From Mycetocola tolaasinivorans (GTDB lineage: Bacteria > Actinomycetota > Actinomycetes > Actinomycetales > Microbacteriaceae): DNA of 64,000 nt. Positions within the stretch are counted from its first letter, which is position 1. Every line of letters starts with the position of its first letter. The position numbers were made by a program, and so were the translations under genes. This document shows positions 25,118 through 33,244 of this stretch, piece after piece. Location of the stretch: positions 1 to 64,000 of the forward strand of contig NZ_RCUX01000003.1 in the NCBI RefSeq assembly GCF_003667565.1, written 5' to 3'. Under the pieces are notes generated by a model that saw only the letters and a program-made list of their open reading frames with translations, was not told the DNA's origin and ran no database searches.

Positions 25118-26014
25118 AAATGGGAGCCCGTGGCGGATGGTTCGGAGGGTGATGGCCCCGGCGATCAGTGCCCAGAGCAGCGCAAAGCCGAGCACCGGAG
25201 TGCCGTAAGCAATCGCGAGGAGGGCCGCCGTCTCGGCGTGTGCGGGGGAGAGCGTGCCCCGCGCGGCGGCAGCCAGCGTGCTCGCCGCGGTCACCGATTG
25301 GCCGAGCGGGCCGAGCACAATCCAGAGGGTGGGAACTGTGCCCGCGGCGCCCGGCCCGCCCCGGAGGAGGCGCATCCAGATGCACCCGATGATGATGAGC
25401 GAGGCGATCAGGCTCATCCCGAAGAGCGCCGCGCAGACGAGCATCAGGGTGACGCGTTGCCCCGCGGTGGCCAGGCTGGGTGCGAGGAGGGCACCACCGG
25501 TCGCGGACACCATCGGGGGGACCACGGGCATCAGCCAGCCGCCGAAAGCCTCCTTGGTGCGGAGCGTGAGCCTTCCGGTGATCGCCAGCAGGGGGAGCGC
25601 GACGGCGCACCCGATGCCCAGCAGGGTGCCGATGCCCCAGCACGTCCAGGCCAGCGGGAGCGCCGCGGTTCCGAGGATCGGTTCGCCCAGCAGGAGTGCT
25701 CCGGAACCCACCGTCAGGATCGCCATCGGGAGTGCGCCGTAGAAGTGTGCGAACACCGGGTGTCGGTGGTGCCCGCGCGCGATGTCCGGGTAGCGACGGT
25801 GATGGCGGGCGGTCGCCGCCAGGAGCGTCACCAGGAGGATCGCGGCGAGGAGCCAGACGACTCGGGCGGTATCGAGCAGCCAGGGCGTGCGCTGCGGGAG
25901 CGTTGCGGCCGCGGTGGCAACGATTCCGGTGCCCATCACCGCGGCGAACCAGTTGGGGGTGAGGTTTTGCACGGTGAGGGGGAGCCGGGTGGCGGGGGCG
26001 AGCGGGGTGGTCAT
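24668..26014 (-). CDS. TDT family transporter, copy 2, C-terminus fused into wecB antisense
   Basis: This paralogue of the gene at 7105 begins MTTPLAPATRLPLTVQNL and then PNWFAAVMGTGIVA, with about ten helices. Native sequence runs to RRDLLAG at about 24925. After this the frame continues ~85 residues through the antisense strand of the epimerase to 24668, so the native stop is missing. Start ATG 26014 is preceded by GAAGGATGGAGAC. Next to a sulfonate-type importer, a sulfite-export role like yeast SSU1 is plausible. It is divergent from an intact LysR gene. Confidence 0.85.
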   Translation of the reverse strand: MTTPLAPATRLPLTVQNLTPNWFAAVMGTGIVATAAATLPQRTPWLLDTARVVWLLAAILLVTLLAATARHHRRYPDIARGHHRHPVFAHFYGALPMAILTVGSGALLLGEPILGTAALPLAWTCWGIGTLLGIGCAVALPLLAITGRLTLRTKEAFGGWLMPVVPPMVSATGGALLAPSLATAGQRVTLMLVCAALFGMSLIASLIIIGCIWMRLLRGGPGAAGTVPTLWIVLGPLGQSVTAASTLAAAARGTLSPAHAETAALLAIAYGTPVLGFALLWALIAGAITLRTIRHGLPFSLTWWSFTFPVGTCVTGLSGLAGLTGSAALAGAALGGYIVLVCAWLVVASLTVRGALVRRDLLAGPSVAHSPRGHPEELRDGSDRALGRVAIPVGVRCLGHRRILLGIGEETVHGGDDLDTVDTHEAGGPGGEALMPLGYPAHHERRNV

Positions 26015-26070
26015 GTCTCCATCCTTCTCCCGCGACACGGGGCGGGGTAGACGGATACGATTGGGGGCAT

Positions 26071-26085
26071 ACAAGGCTTCATTGT
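26071..26085. promoter_or_regulatory. Candidate LysR operator in TDT2/LysR2 intergenic region
   Basis: ACAA-GGCTTCA-TTGT matches in layout the site at 8304-8318 of the paralogous pair, and both lie within CATACAA context between divergent genes. It is the likely site for the adjacent LysR regulator. Confidence 0.5.
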
Positions 26086-26099
26086 GGCTGGAGGTGGGC

Positions 26100-26987
26100 A
26101 TGTCGGAGAGTGATACCGCGTCGCTGAGGGTGCTGGTGGCGGTGGCCGAAACCGGGAGCTTCTCGGCCGCTGCCGGGCGGCTCGGGGTGACGCAGCAGGC
26201 GGTATCCGCGCGAATGCGCACCCTCGAGGCTCGGCTGGGTGTGCCGCTCGTGCGCAGATCCGCGCGGGGCTCGGCGATGACGGCCGAGGGTTCGGTGATT
26301 GCCGGCTGGGCCGCCGACGTGGTGTCCGCGGCCGATGTCTTCGCGGCGTCCGTCCGCACCCTGGTCGAAGCGGATCCGGCACCCCTGCGCGTCGCCGCGA
26401 GCCTCACCATCGCCGAATACCTCGTTCCCGAGTGGTTGCACCGGCTGCGCGTTGCCGGGGCTCCGGCGGTGGAACTCACCGCGGCTAACAGCGCGGCGGT
26501 GGCGGAATCGGTGCGCGCAGGCCGTGCCGATATCGGCTTTGTGGAGACCCCGACGGCGCCCACCGACCTCGCGTCACGGCGGTTCGCCACCGATGAACTC
26601 GTGACCGTGGTCGCCCCCGGTCACCCCTGGGCCCGGCGTATTTCCGGGGTTACCCCGACCGAGCTCGCTACCCGGCCACTCGTCGTTCGGGAAGCCGGCT
26701 CCGGAACCCGGGAGGCCCTCGATCTTGCGCTCGACGGCAGGGAAGACCGAGCGGTACCCGCCGCGGTGCTGCCCACCACCGCCATGGTGCGCGCCATGGC
26801 CGCCGCGGGTGATGCTCCGGCCGTGCTCAGCGTGCTCGCGGTCACCGAGGCGCTGAGAGCCGGCACGCTCGTGCGGGTGAGGGTACGCGGGCTGCGGATC
26901 ACCCGGCCGCTGAGTGTCGTGTGGGCACGCGGCACCGAGCTCTCGACGCCCGCCCGAGCGCTGCTCGACCTGATCGCGGACAGGTAG
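26100..26987 (+). CDS. LysR family transcriptional regulator, copy 2 (intact)
   Basis: This 295-aa regulator has a typical N-terminal winged HTH (FSAAAGRLGVTQQAVSARMR) and a periplasmic-binding-like effector domain (LRVAASLTIAEYLVPEWL; ELTAANSAAVAESV; FVETPTAPT). I start at ATG 26100 with GGAGG eight bases ahead. It is the intact counterpart of the frameshifted gene at 8334 and probably controls the divergent TDT transporter. The gene downstream differs between the two copies. Confidence 0.93.
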   Translation: MSESDTASLRVLVAVAETGSFSAAAGRLGVTQQAVSARMRTLEARLGVPLVRRSARGSAMTAEGSVIAGWAADVVSAADVFAASVRTLVEADPAPLRVAASLTIAEYLVPEWLHRLRVAGAPAVELTAANSAAVAESVRAGRADIGFVETPTAPTDLASRRFATDELVTVVAPGHPWARRISGVTPTELATRPLVVREAGSGTREALDLALDGREDRAVPAAVLPTTAMVRAMAAAGDAPAVLSVLAVTEALRAGTLVRVRVRGLRITRPLSVVWARGTELSTPARALLDLIADR

Positions 26988-27113
26988 GGCGCCACCCCCC
27001 CCCCGAACATAACGCCTGATCGGACACAGAATTCACGGAATTGCATCATGTTTGCACACAGTTTTCGCGCCTACCGTGAGGAAAATTGGTGACCGCGGGA
27101 AGGGCGGCGCAAC

Positions 27114-30100
27114 ATGAACAGCAGCGTGGCACGAGACGATAGCATCAGCCGGATTGGGGGCACCCCGGAGTGTATCCCGGCGAACGGAGATACCGATGGG
27201 CGGATCAATCCGAGTGCCGTTTTTGTACGTATCTCGTACAACAACCCCTCTGGCAAACCACAGTTCTCACCGGAGGACTGGCTGGAATCCCTCGGACCGT
27301 TGAAAGACTCGAGCGTCGAGGGCATCATCGTTCAGGCAGTCGCCGAGGCTCGTATCATCGACAACAAGCCGGTTCCCGAGTGGGTACCATACTTCTCGAA
27401 TAGGGACGTCGTCACCAGCAAGCCCATTTATCCCCCCTTTAGTGGCAACCGGACGGGACTGGATAAGCAGCTCGGCTATGTCCTGCAGGCGGCGAAAAAA
27501 CTCGGACTAGAGGTCACGATCGGTCTGGGCGTAGACCAACCCACGTGGTTTAAGCCCGCGGCAGGCTGGAACAATCCGGATTGGCTGCGCGTGGAGGCCG
27601 ATCGCGCGGCGGCCACGATTCGCACGATCTGGGCCGAGTTCGGCGCCGACTACGCCGGCACGATCGTGGGCTGGTACCTGCCCTACGAGATCGAGGGCTA
27701 TCGGATGAATAGGTTCAGCGGCACCGGCGCCAACTCTGACAATACCCGCGCCTACGTCGACGACTATCTCGCCCCCACCTCCCGCGCGGCAATGGAGATC
27801 ACGGATCTCCCAAACATTCTCGTGTCACCACTCTTCAGTCCCATGACGCGATCGCCCCAGTCTTCCGACGAATTCGAGCGGCTGGGCGGCTGGGAGCGCA
27901 CCTGGGCGCGGGTGTTCAGCACCACCAGCGTGAACATCGTCGCCCCCCAGGATGGTGCCGGATCGGGCAAGACCGACGAGAGCGATATTGCCCGCTGGTT
28001 TGCGCCCCTCGTCTCGGCACGCGATCGATCCGGAACCCCGGGTGCGCAGGTCTGGGGTAATGCCGAAAACTATCGCGATCAAAATGCCGGCATCACGCAC
28101 ATGGGGGTGCGGCAGCTCTCCCGCAACCTGGCGGCGATGAAGCGTGCGGGTGCGACGGACCTCATCATGTTTTCGATTCACGTCATGGACCCCCGGGTGC
28201 CGCGTGATGAGCCGTACGCCCGGGCCTACCGGGCGTGGGTCGCCGGGGAATCTGCGCCCAAGAGCCGGCTTGGCGCGCCTCAGGACGCGAGTATTTCGGT
28301 GGGCATCGAGGGTGACCCACTCACCACAGCCCGGGTAACCTGGGGCGCTTCGACACCCCTCGCACCCGTCACGCTACCCGAGGGTGCCAGCACTCCCGAG
28401 GAGATCACGGAAACGGAGTATACGGTTGCCGGCTATCAGGTGCGCCGCGATGGTCGTGTGATTGCTGAGTATCCGGCCGAGGGGCCGAACATTCATCTCG
28501 ACCATCAGCTGAGCCCGGGCCGCACCGCCGTATATCAGGTGTGGGCGTTCGACTACTGGGGGACGTTCTCGCCCTCTACCGAGCCCCTGATGGCGGTTGT
28601 GGAGTGGACGGGTGGCGCGCTCGAAATGAGGGATCCCGCACCCTCGGTAGACGCGTTCAACCTGGCATTTGGCGCGCCCTATGCGCTGTCAAAAACGGCG
28701 GAGGGCGTGAGTGTGGGGGCGAGCGGAATCGGGCCCGTCTCCACCCCGATCGCGATCGATCCAGCCTTCTACCCGGATATCCCGGAGCCTCTGGCACCGG
28801 TGCTCGAGCCCAACGAAAAGGAGGCGGAGCGCCACTTCTTCCGCGGTGCCCTGACCGACGGGATCCTCGGCTCCCCGGCCGATCTTGAGCAGGGCTGGCA
28901 GGGCCAGTACAGTAAGGGCCGCGCGGGGTACTGGGTACTGACCCTTGACCTCACCTCCGTAAACGGCTCGGCGGATGCGGCACTGCGGAGCATCGGAACG
29001 CAGTGGATGCACGATCCCCCGAACAACGTCTACGCCCCCACGGCCGTGGAGGCCATGCTGTACGACTCCTCGGGAACGCTCATCGCCTCGCTGCCCGCGG
29101 TCACCCGTGCCCGCGCGGGGATAGGCGACAAGAGAGGTTCGGGCTGGTACTGGCATACGGCGGTGCGCACCATCGTGGGGGTGACGCGCATTCGGTTCGC
29201 GATCCAGCAGCGCGCCGACAGCTGGTCCCTCGCGGGGCAGGTTTTTGTGCAGAACGAGAACGAGACAAATGTCGCGCTCGGCGCACGCTATTCCCTGCGG
29301 CGATTCAATCCCGCTCCGCTGCTGTATACCCTCGATGGCGGTGCCCCGCGCTATCCCGGAACTCGGTCTCGAGGGCTCACCGACGGGGCACACGGCCCGG
29401 AAACAGGGCCGGGGTCGGGATGGAACGGGTGGTTCATGGGCGCAGAAAACGGTCAGGATGCGTTCCTGACCGTGGACCTGGGTACCGAACAGTCGGTGGC
29501 CGAGGTGGGAATCACCGCGCTTCGCAGTGAGGCTCAGGCCATCGAGTTCATTCGAGGGGGCCGGGTACGAAACGCTAACGCTGATGGCACCTGGGGGGAG
29601 TGGGGCCCGTATCTCTCACTCGAGGATGCGCCGCGGCCACCACAATCAACCCGGGAACACTCCGTGCTGCCCGGCGCCGGGCGTGCCCGCTTCGTCCAGC
29701 TTCAGCTGCGGACGGCCCCGGAGCGATGGCTCATGCTCGACTCGGTCACTCTGCGTGCCTCTCGCTCGACGGACGTAGCCCGGGGGCGAGAGGTCTCCAA
29801 CGCGACGTACCTGCAGAGCACGCCCGACCAGCGAAAGCGCGGAACCTGGAGCCCCACCTCGAGTACCCCCGCCCGACTCCAGGTCCTCACCTCGGGAGAC
29901 CCGATCGATGTGGCGGCTGGCCCCCAGACCTCACGCTGGGCCAGATCCTCCGCTGCCGATGTGGTGCGAGGCACCGGAACGCGCTACGGCACCAGCTACG
30001 ACGTGGATCTGGGGCCACGGGCGCGTCTCATTCGCGAGGTCACCACTACCTGGATGGAACTCTACGGGCTCTCGATCATTCTGCCGCCGGAAATGACGGT

Positions 30101-30350
30101 TCTGTACGCGGACGAGGACGACGTCACCTGGCATCCGTTTGGCTCGAGTGGCGGGGCCTCGGTACCGCAGGAACTCGGACGCGACACCCTCATTCGGACG
30201 TATCGGGTCGTGCGTGAGACGCCCGTTGCCACGCGCAGAATCCGCATCCAGTCCTGGAATGGAAGCCTCAAGCCCTGGACCGTCGGGCGCGCCCACTTGG
30301 CCCTCGCGGCCATCACGGCACACGAGAGTGAGCCGTCTAAAACGAGCTAG
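27114..30350 (+). CDS. DUF4434-like glycosidase-fold protein with discoidin-like modules
   Basis: This 1078-aa protein has four visible parts. Residues ~35-375 are a TIM-barrel-like region (FVRISYNNP; GLGVDQPTWF; GWYLPYEIEG) resembling DUF4434 putative glycoside hydrolases. About 395-505 is Fn3-like (ARVTWGAST; AVYQVWAFDYWGTFSPS). Beta-sandwich modules of the discoidin/F5-8C kind follow (ALTDGILGSP; GLTDGAHGPE; FLTVDLGTEQSVAEVGI). No signal peptide is present, which is odd for such modules. It lies between LysR2 and ssuB, positions that are adjacent in the copy-1 locus, so it was either inserted here or lost there. A GGGAAGGG site precedes the ATG. Confidence 0.7.
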   Translation: MNSSVARDDSISRIGGTPECIPANGDTDGRINPSAVFVRISYNNPSGKPQFSPEDWLESLGPLKDSSVEGIIVQAVAEARIIDNKPVPEWVPYFSNRDVVTSKPIYPPFSGNRTGLDKQLGYVLQAAKKLGLEVTIGLGVDQPTWFKPAAGWNNPDWLRVEADRAAATIRTIWAEFGADYAGTIVGWYLPYEIEGYRMNRFSGTGANSDNTRAYVDDYLAPTSRAAMEITDLPNILVSPLFSPMTRSPQSSDEFERLGGWERTWARVFSTTSVNIVAPQDGAGSGKTDESDIARWFAPLVSARDRSGTPGAQVWGNAENYRDQNAGITHMGVRQLSRNLAAMKRAGATDLIMFSIHVMDPRVPRDEPYARAYRAWVAGESAPKSRLGAPQDASISVGIEGDPLTTARVTWGASTPLAPVTLPEGASTPEEITETEYTVAGYQVRRDGRVIAEYPAEGPNIHLDHQLSPGRTAVYQVWAFDYWGTFSPSTEPLMAVVEWTGGALEMRDPAPSVDAFNLAFGAPYALSKTAEGVSVGASGIGPVSTPIAIDPAFYPDIPEPLAPVLEPNEKEAERHFFRGALTDGILGSPADLEQGWQGQYSKGRAGYWVLTLDLTSVNGSADAALRSIGTQWMHDPPNNVYAPTAVEAMLYDSSGTLIASLPAVTRARAGIGDKRGSGWYWHTAVRTIVGVTRIRFAIQQRADSWSLAGQVFVQNENETNVALGARYSLRRFNPAPLLYTLDGGAPRYPGTRSRGLTDGAHGPETGPGSGWNGWFMGAENGQDAFLTVDLGTEQSVAEVGITALRSEAQAIEFIRGGRVRNANADGTWGEWGPYLSLEDAPRPPQSTREHSVLPGAGRARFVQLQLRTAPERWLMLDSVTLRASRSTDVARGREVSNATYLQSTPDQRKRGTWSPTSSTPARLQVLTSGDPIDVAAGPQTSRWARSSAADVVRGTGTRYGTSYDVDLGPRARLIREVTTTWMELYGLSIILPPEMTVLYADEDDVTWHPFGSSGGASVPQELGRDTLIRTYRVVRETPVATRRIRIQSWNGSLKPWTVGRAHLALAAITAHESEPSKTS

Positions 30351-30410
30351 ATGACGATTCATGACGTCTCGTGACGAACCGCTCGCGGCGAGTGGATAGC
30401 GTGGTCTCTA

Positions 30411-30425
30411 ATCCGCTAGGCGGAT
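30411..30425. promoter_or_regulatory. Inverted repeat ATCCGC-TAG-GCGGAT, copy 2
   Basis: This matches 9305-9319 exactly and stands 24 bp before the ssuB-like start. A near-palindrome CCGCTCGC-G-GCGAGTGG lies a little upstream in both copies. These are candidate operators for the sulfonate-type importer. Confidence 0.5.
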
Positions 30426-30448
30426 GACCCCGCTACCGACCGACCGAG

Positions 30449-31294
30449 ATGAGTCCCGTGCCTGCCAGTGCCGCCGCCCGAGTACGCTTTGACAGCGTCG
30501 AAAAGTCCTTCGCCGGCGCGAGCCGGAGCGAGGGGGAGCGGCGCGTACTCCGAGATGTCACGCTCGATGTTGCACCGGGCGAGGTCATCGCGATCCTCGG
30601 TACGAGCGGCTGTGGAAAGTCCACGCTGCTCCGCATCGTGGGAGGCCTCGACGGCGCGACCGGCGGGGCCGTGCGCCTCGACGAACAGAGCATCGTCGGT
30701 ATCGATGAGCGCACGGCGATCGGCTTCCAGGAACCGCGGCTGCTGCCCTGGCGTACCGTGACGCAGAACGTCGCGCTGGGGCTGCCCCAGGGCACCCCGG
30801 CCGCCGCCGGTCGCGAGCGCGTGGCCCGGCTGATCTCCCTCGTGGGCCTGGAAGACTTCGCCGATCACCGCCCGCGGGAAATCTCCGGCGGTATGGCGCA
30901 GCGCACCTCGCTCGCCCGCGCGCTTGCCCGCACCCCGGGCGTCCTGCTGCTGGATGAGCCGTTTGGTGCGCTCGATGCGCTCACCAAGCTGCGTATGCAG
31001 GATCTCCTCCTCAGCATCCACGAGGCCGAACCGGCCACCATCCTGCTCGTGACGCACGATGTGGATGAGGCGCTCCAGCTCGCCGATCGCGTGATCGTTC
31101 TCGGCCACGAGGAGGGCATCAGCGGAGCGACGATCATCGAGGAACTCACCGTACCCGGCACCCGGCCCAGAGACCGCGGATCAGCGGAGCTCGCCGAGCT
31201 GCGCGGCCGCCTGCTTTCCGGACTCGGAATTGACCGTCACGGCAGCGCGCGCGGTATCGAAACCGAGCCCGGCATTCCCATCTTCCCCTACTAG
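30449..31294 (+). CDS. ssuB: ABC transporter ATPase, nitrate/sulfonate/taurine type
   Basis: This 281-aa ATPase has Walker A GTSGCGKST, the Q-loop in FQEPRLLPWRTV (typical of the SsuB/TauB group), signature ISGGMAQR and Walker B VLLLDEPFGALDAL. It energises the importer formed with the next two genes. The start ATG 30449 is the first codon of the shared N-terminus; the truncated copy at 9318 has ACG here. The lipoprotein gene begins 55 bp downstream. The substrate class is from family resemblance. Confidence 0.88.
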   Translation: MSPVPASAAARVRFDSVEKSFAGASRSEGERRVLRDVTLDVAPGEVIAILGTSGCGKSTLLRIVGGLDGATGGAVRLDEQSIVGIDERTAIGFQEPRLLPWRTVTQNVALGLPQGTPAAAGRERVARLISLVGLEDFADHRPREISGGMAQRTSLARALARTPGVLLLDEPFGALDALTKLRMQDLLLSIHEAEPATILLVTHDVDEALQLADRVIVLGHEEGISGATIIEELTVPGTRPRDRGSAELAELRGRLLSGLGIDRHGSARGIETEPGIPIFPY

Positions 31295-31349
31295 TTTCCC
31301 GAGCCCTCCCCAGGCTTTCACACAGCACAGCACACAGCAAAGGAACCCC

Positions 31350-32369
31350 ATGAAAACCCGTTCACGCACCCTGTTCGCCGCCATCGCGCTCGCCGCGGTC
31401 ACGACCCTGGGGCTGTCGGCCTGCGCTGGCGAGGATGCCGCGCCCGCCGCCGGGGGCGCGAAGGGCGGTACCCTCAACATCGACTTCGCAACCTACAACC
31501 CGCTCTCACTGATCATCAAGGACAAGGGGTGGCTCGAGGCCGACCTCAAGGATCAGGGCGTGACCGTGAACTGGATTCAGTCTGCCGGCTCGAACAAGGC
31601 CAACGAGGGCCTGCGCGCGGGAGCACTGGACGTGGGCTCGACCGCAGGTGCCGCCGCCCTGCTCAACCGCGCAAACGGTTCGGAAATCAAGGCCATCACC
31701 ATCGCCAATAAGCCCGAGTGGGCCGCCCTGATCGTGGGTAAGGACTCCACGATCGCCGATGTGGCCGAGCTCAAGGGCAAGAAGATTGCCGCGACCAAGG
31801 GCACCGATCCCTACTTCTTCCTGCTGCAGTCGCTCGAATCGGCCGGCCTCACCCCGCAGGATGTCACGATCGAAAACCTTCAGCACGCCGACGGCTGGTC
31901 CGCGCTGCAGGGCGGTTCGGTGGATGCCTGGGCGGGACTCGACCCGATCATGGGGGGCGCGCTGGAAAACGGTGCGAAGTTCCTCTACCGCAACGTCGAC
32001 TTCAACTCCTATGACGTGGTGGCCGCGACCGAGTCGTTCATCAAGAAGAGCCCGGAACTCGTTCAGGCCGTGGCCAACGTCTACGCCGATGCACGGGCGT
32101 GGGCACTAAAGAACCCCGAGGAGACCGCCAAGATCCTCGCCGAAACCGCGAGCCTCGATCAGGCCGTCGCGACCAGCGTGATCACCGAGCGCACCAACTT
32201 CGATGTTGATCCCGTGCCCGGTGACGCCCAGGAGAAGGTGCTGAAGATCATCGGTCCGGTGTTTGTCGAGACCGGTGACGTAGCAAACCAGGCCCAGGTG
32301 GACGACGCACTGAAGAACCTGTTCGACCCGACCTTCGCGAAGGCCGCGAAGACCACCGACCGCTCCTAA
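31350..32369 (+). CDS. ssuA: Substrate-binding lipoprotein, sulfonate/nitrate ABC importer
   Basis: This 339-aa protein has a lipoprotein signal with lipobox LSAC (Cys25). The mature part is of the SsuA/THI5-like type: NIDFATYNPLSLIIKDKGWL, then SAGSNKANEGLRAGALDVGS and LKGKKIAATKGTDPYFFLLQ. It binds the ligand outside the membrane and delivers it to the permease. A G-rich site AAAGGAA precedes ATG 31350. A strong hairpin follows the gene, as often seen where binding protein is made in excess of the permease. Confidence 0.88.
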   Translation: MKTRSRTLFAAIALAAVTTLGLSACAGEDAAPAAGGAKGGTLNIDFATYNPLSLIIKDKGWLEADLKDQGVTVNWIQSAGSNKANEGLRAGALDVGSTAGAAALLNRANGSEIKAITIANKPEWAALIVGKDSTIADVAELKGKKIAATKGTDPYFFLLQSLESAGLTPQDVTIENLQHADGWSALQGGSVDAWAGLDPIMGGALENGAKFLYRNVDFNSYDVVAATESFIKKSPELVQAVANVYADARAWALKNPEETAKILAETASLDQAVATSVITERTNFDVDPVPGDAQEKVLKIIGPVFVETGDVANQAQVDDALKNLFDPTFAKAAKTTDRS

Positions 32370-32377
32370 CCGCCCTC

Positions 32378-32401
32378 GCCGGCCGCGTGCGCGCGGCCGG
32401 C
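32378..32401 (+). promoter_or_regulatory. Intercistronic hairpin between binding protein and permease genes
   Basis: GCCGGCCGCG pairs perfectly with CGCGGCCGGC across a 4-base loop, with no T-run. It may protect the upstream mRNA end and lower permease expression. Confidence 0.65.
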
Positions 32402-32423
32402 GGGCGGATGCCCCGGAAGACTC

Positions 32424-33236
32424 ATGACACACGCACCCACCCCCGCCACCGCCGTTCGCGCCGCCCGCCCGCGGACCGGCAGGTCCCGCTCGCTCACGGT
32501 AATCCTGGGTGGCGCGATCATCCCGCTGGTTTTGCTTGCAGTCTGGCAGACGGTGGCGTCGCTCGGCATCATGCCTACCTCGCAGCTGCCCTCCCCGGTG
32601 ATGGTGTGGGATGCCGGGGTGGATCTCGCCCAGCGCGGTCTTCTGCTTCCCAACATCGGTATCTCGGTGCAGCGTGTCTTCCTCGGCTTCGCCTTCGGTG
32701 CGGCCGCCGGTCTCTTCCTCGGGGCCATCGTCGGGCTCTCGCGCCTCGGCGACGTTCTGCTGGCACCAACGCTCGGTGCCCTGCGCACGGTGCCCTCGCT
32801 GGCCTGGGTGCCGCTGCTGATCATCTGGCTCAAGTACGGCGAGGTGTCGAAGGTGACCCTGATCGCGATCGGTGCGTTCTTCCCCGTGTACACCACCGTC
32901 TCGGCCGCGCTGCGCCACGTTGACCGCAACCTGGTCGAGGCCGCCCGAGCGTTTGGCCTCAACGGTTTCGCGCTATTCCGCACCGTACAGCTGCCCGCTG
33001 TGCTGCCCTCGGTGATTTCCGGCCTCCGCCTCGCGCTCGCGCAGGCGTGGCTGTTCCTGGTGGCTGCCGAACTACTGGCGGCGTCAATGGGGCTTGGCTG
33101 GTTGCTCTCCGACTCGCAGAACAACGGCCGTACCGATCGCATCTTCCTTGCGATCATCCTGCTCGCGATCATCGGTAAGCTCAGCGATGCCCTGATCGGA
33201 ATCTTCGCCCGCTGGGCGAACAAGCGCTGGGCTTAG
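32424..33236 (+). CDS. ssuC: ABC permease, sulfonate/nitrate type
   Basis: This 270-aa permease has about six membrane helices, a Pro/Arg-rich cytoplasmic N-terminus, and the EAA loop EAARAFGLNGFALFRTVQLP that docks to the ATPase. LRTVPSLAWVPLLIIW is typical of SsuC/TauC. It completes the importer begun at 30449. Its stop lies only 8 bp from the stop of the convergent helicase gene, with no terminator between. Confidence 0.88.
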   Translation: MTHAPTPATAVRAARPRTGRSRSLTVILGGAIIPLVLLAVWQTVASLGIMPTSQLPSPVMVWDAGVDLAQRGLLLPNIGISVQRVFLGFAFGAAAGLFLGAIVGLSRLGDVLLAPTLGALRTVPSLAWVPLLIIWLKYGEVSKVTLIAIGAFFPVYTTVSAALRHVDRNLVEAARAFGLNGFALFRTVQLPAVLPSVISGLRLALAQAWLFLVAAELLAASMGLGWLLSDSQNNGRTDRIFLAIILLAIIGKLSDALIGIFARWANKRWA

Positions 33237-33244
33237 AGTCCGCG

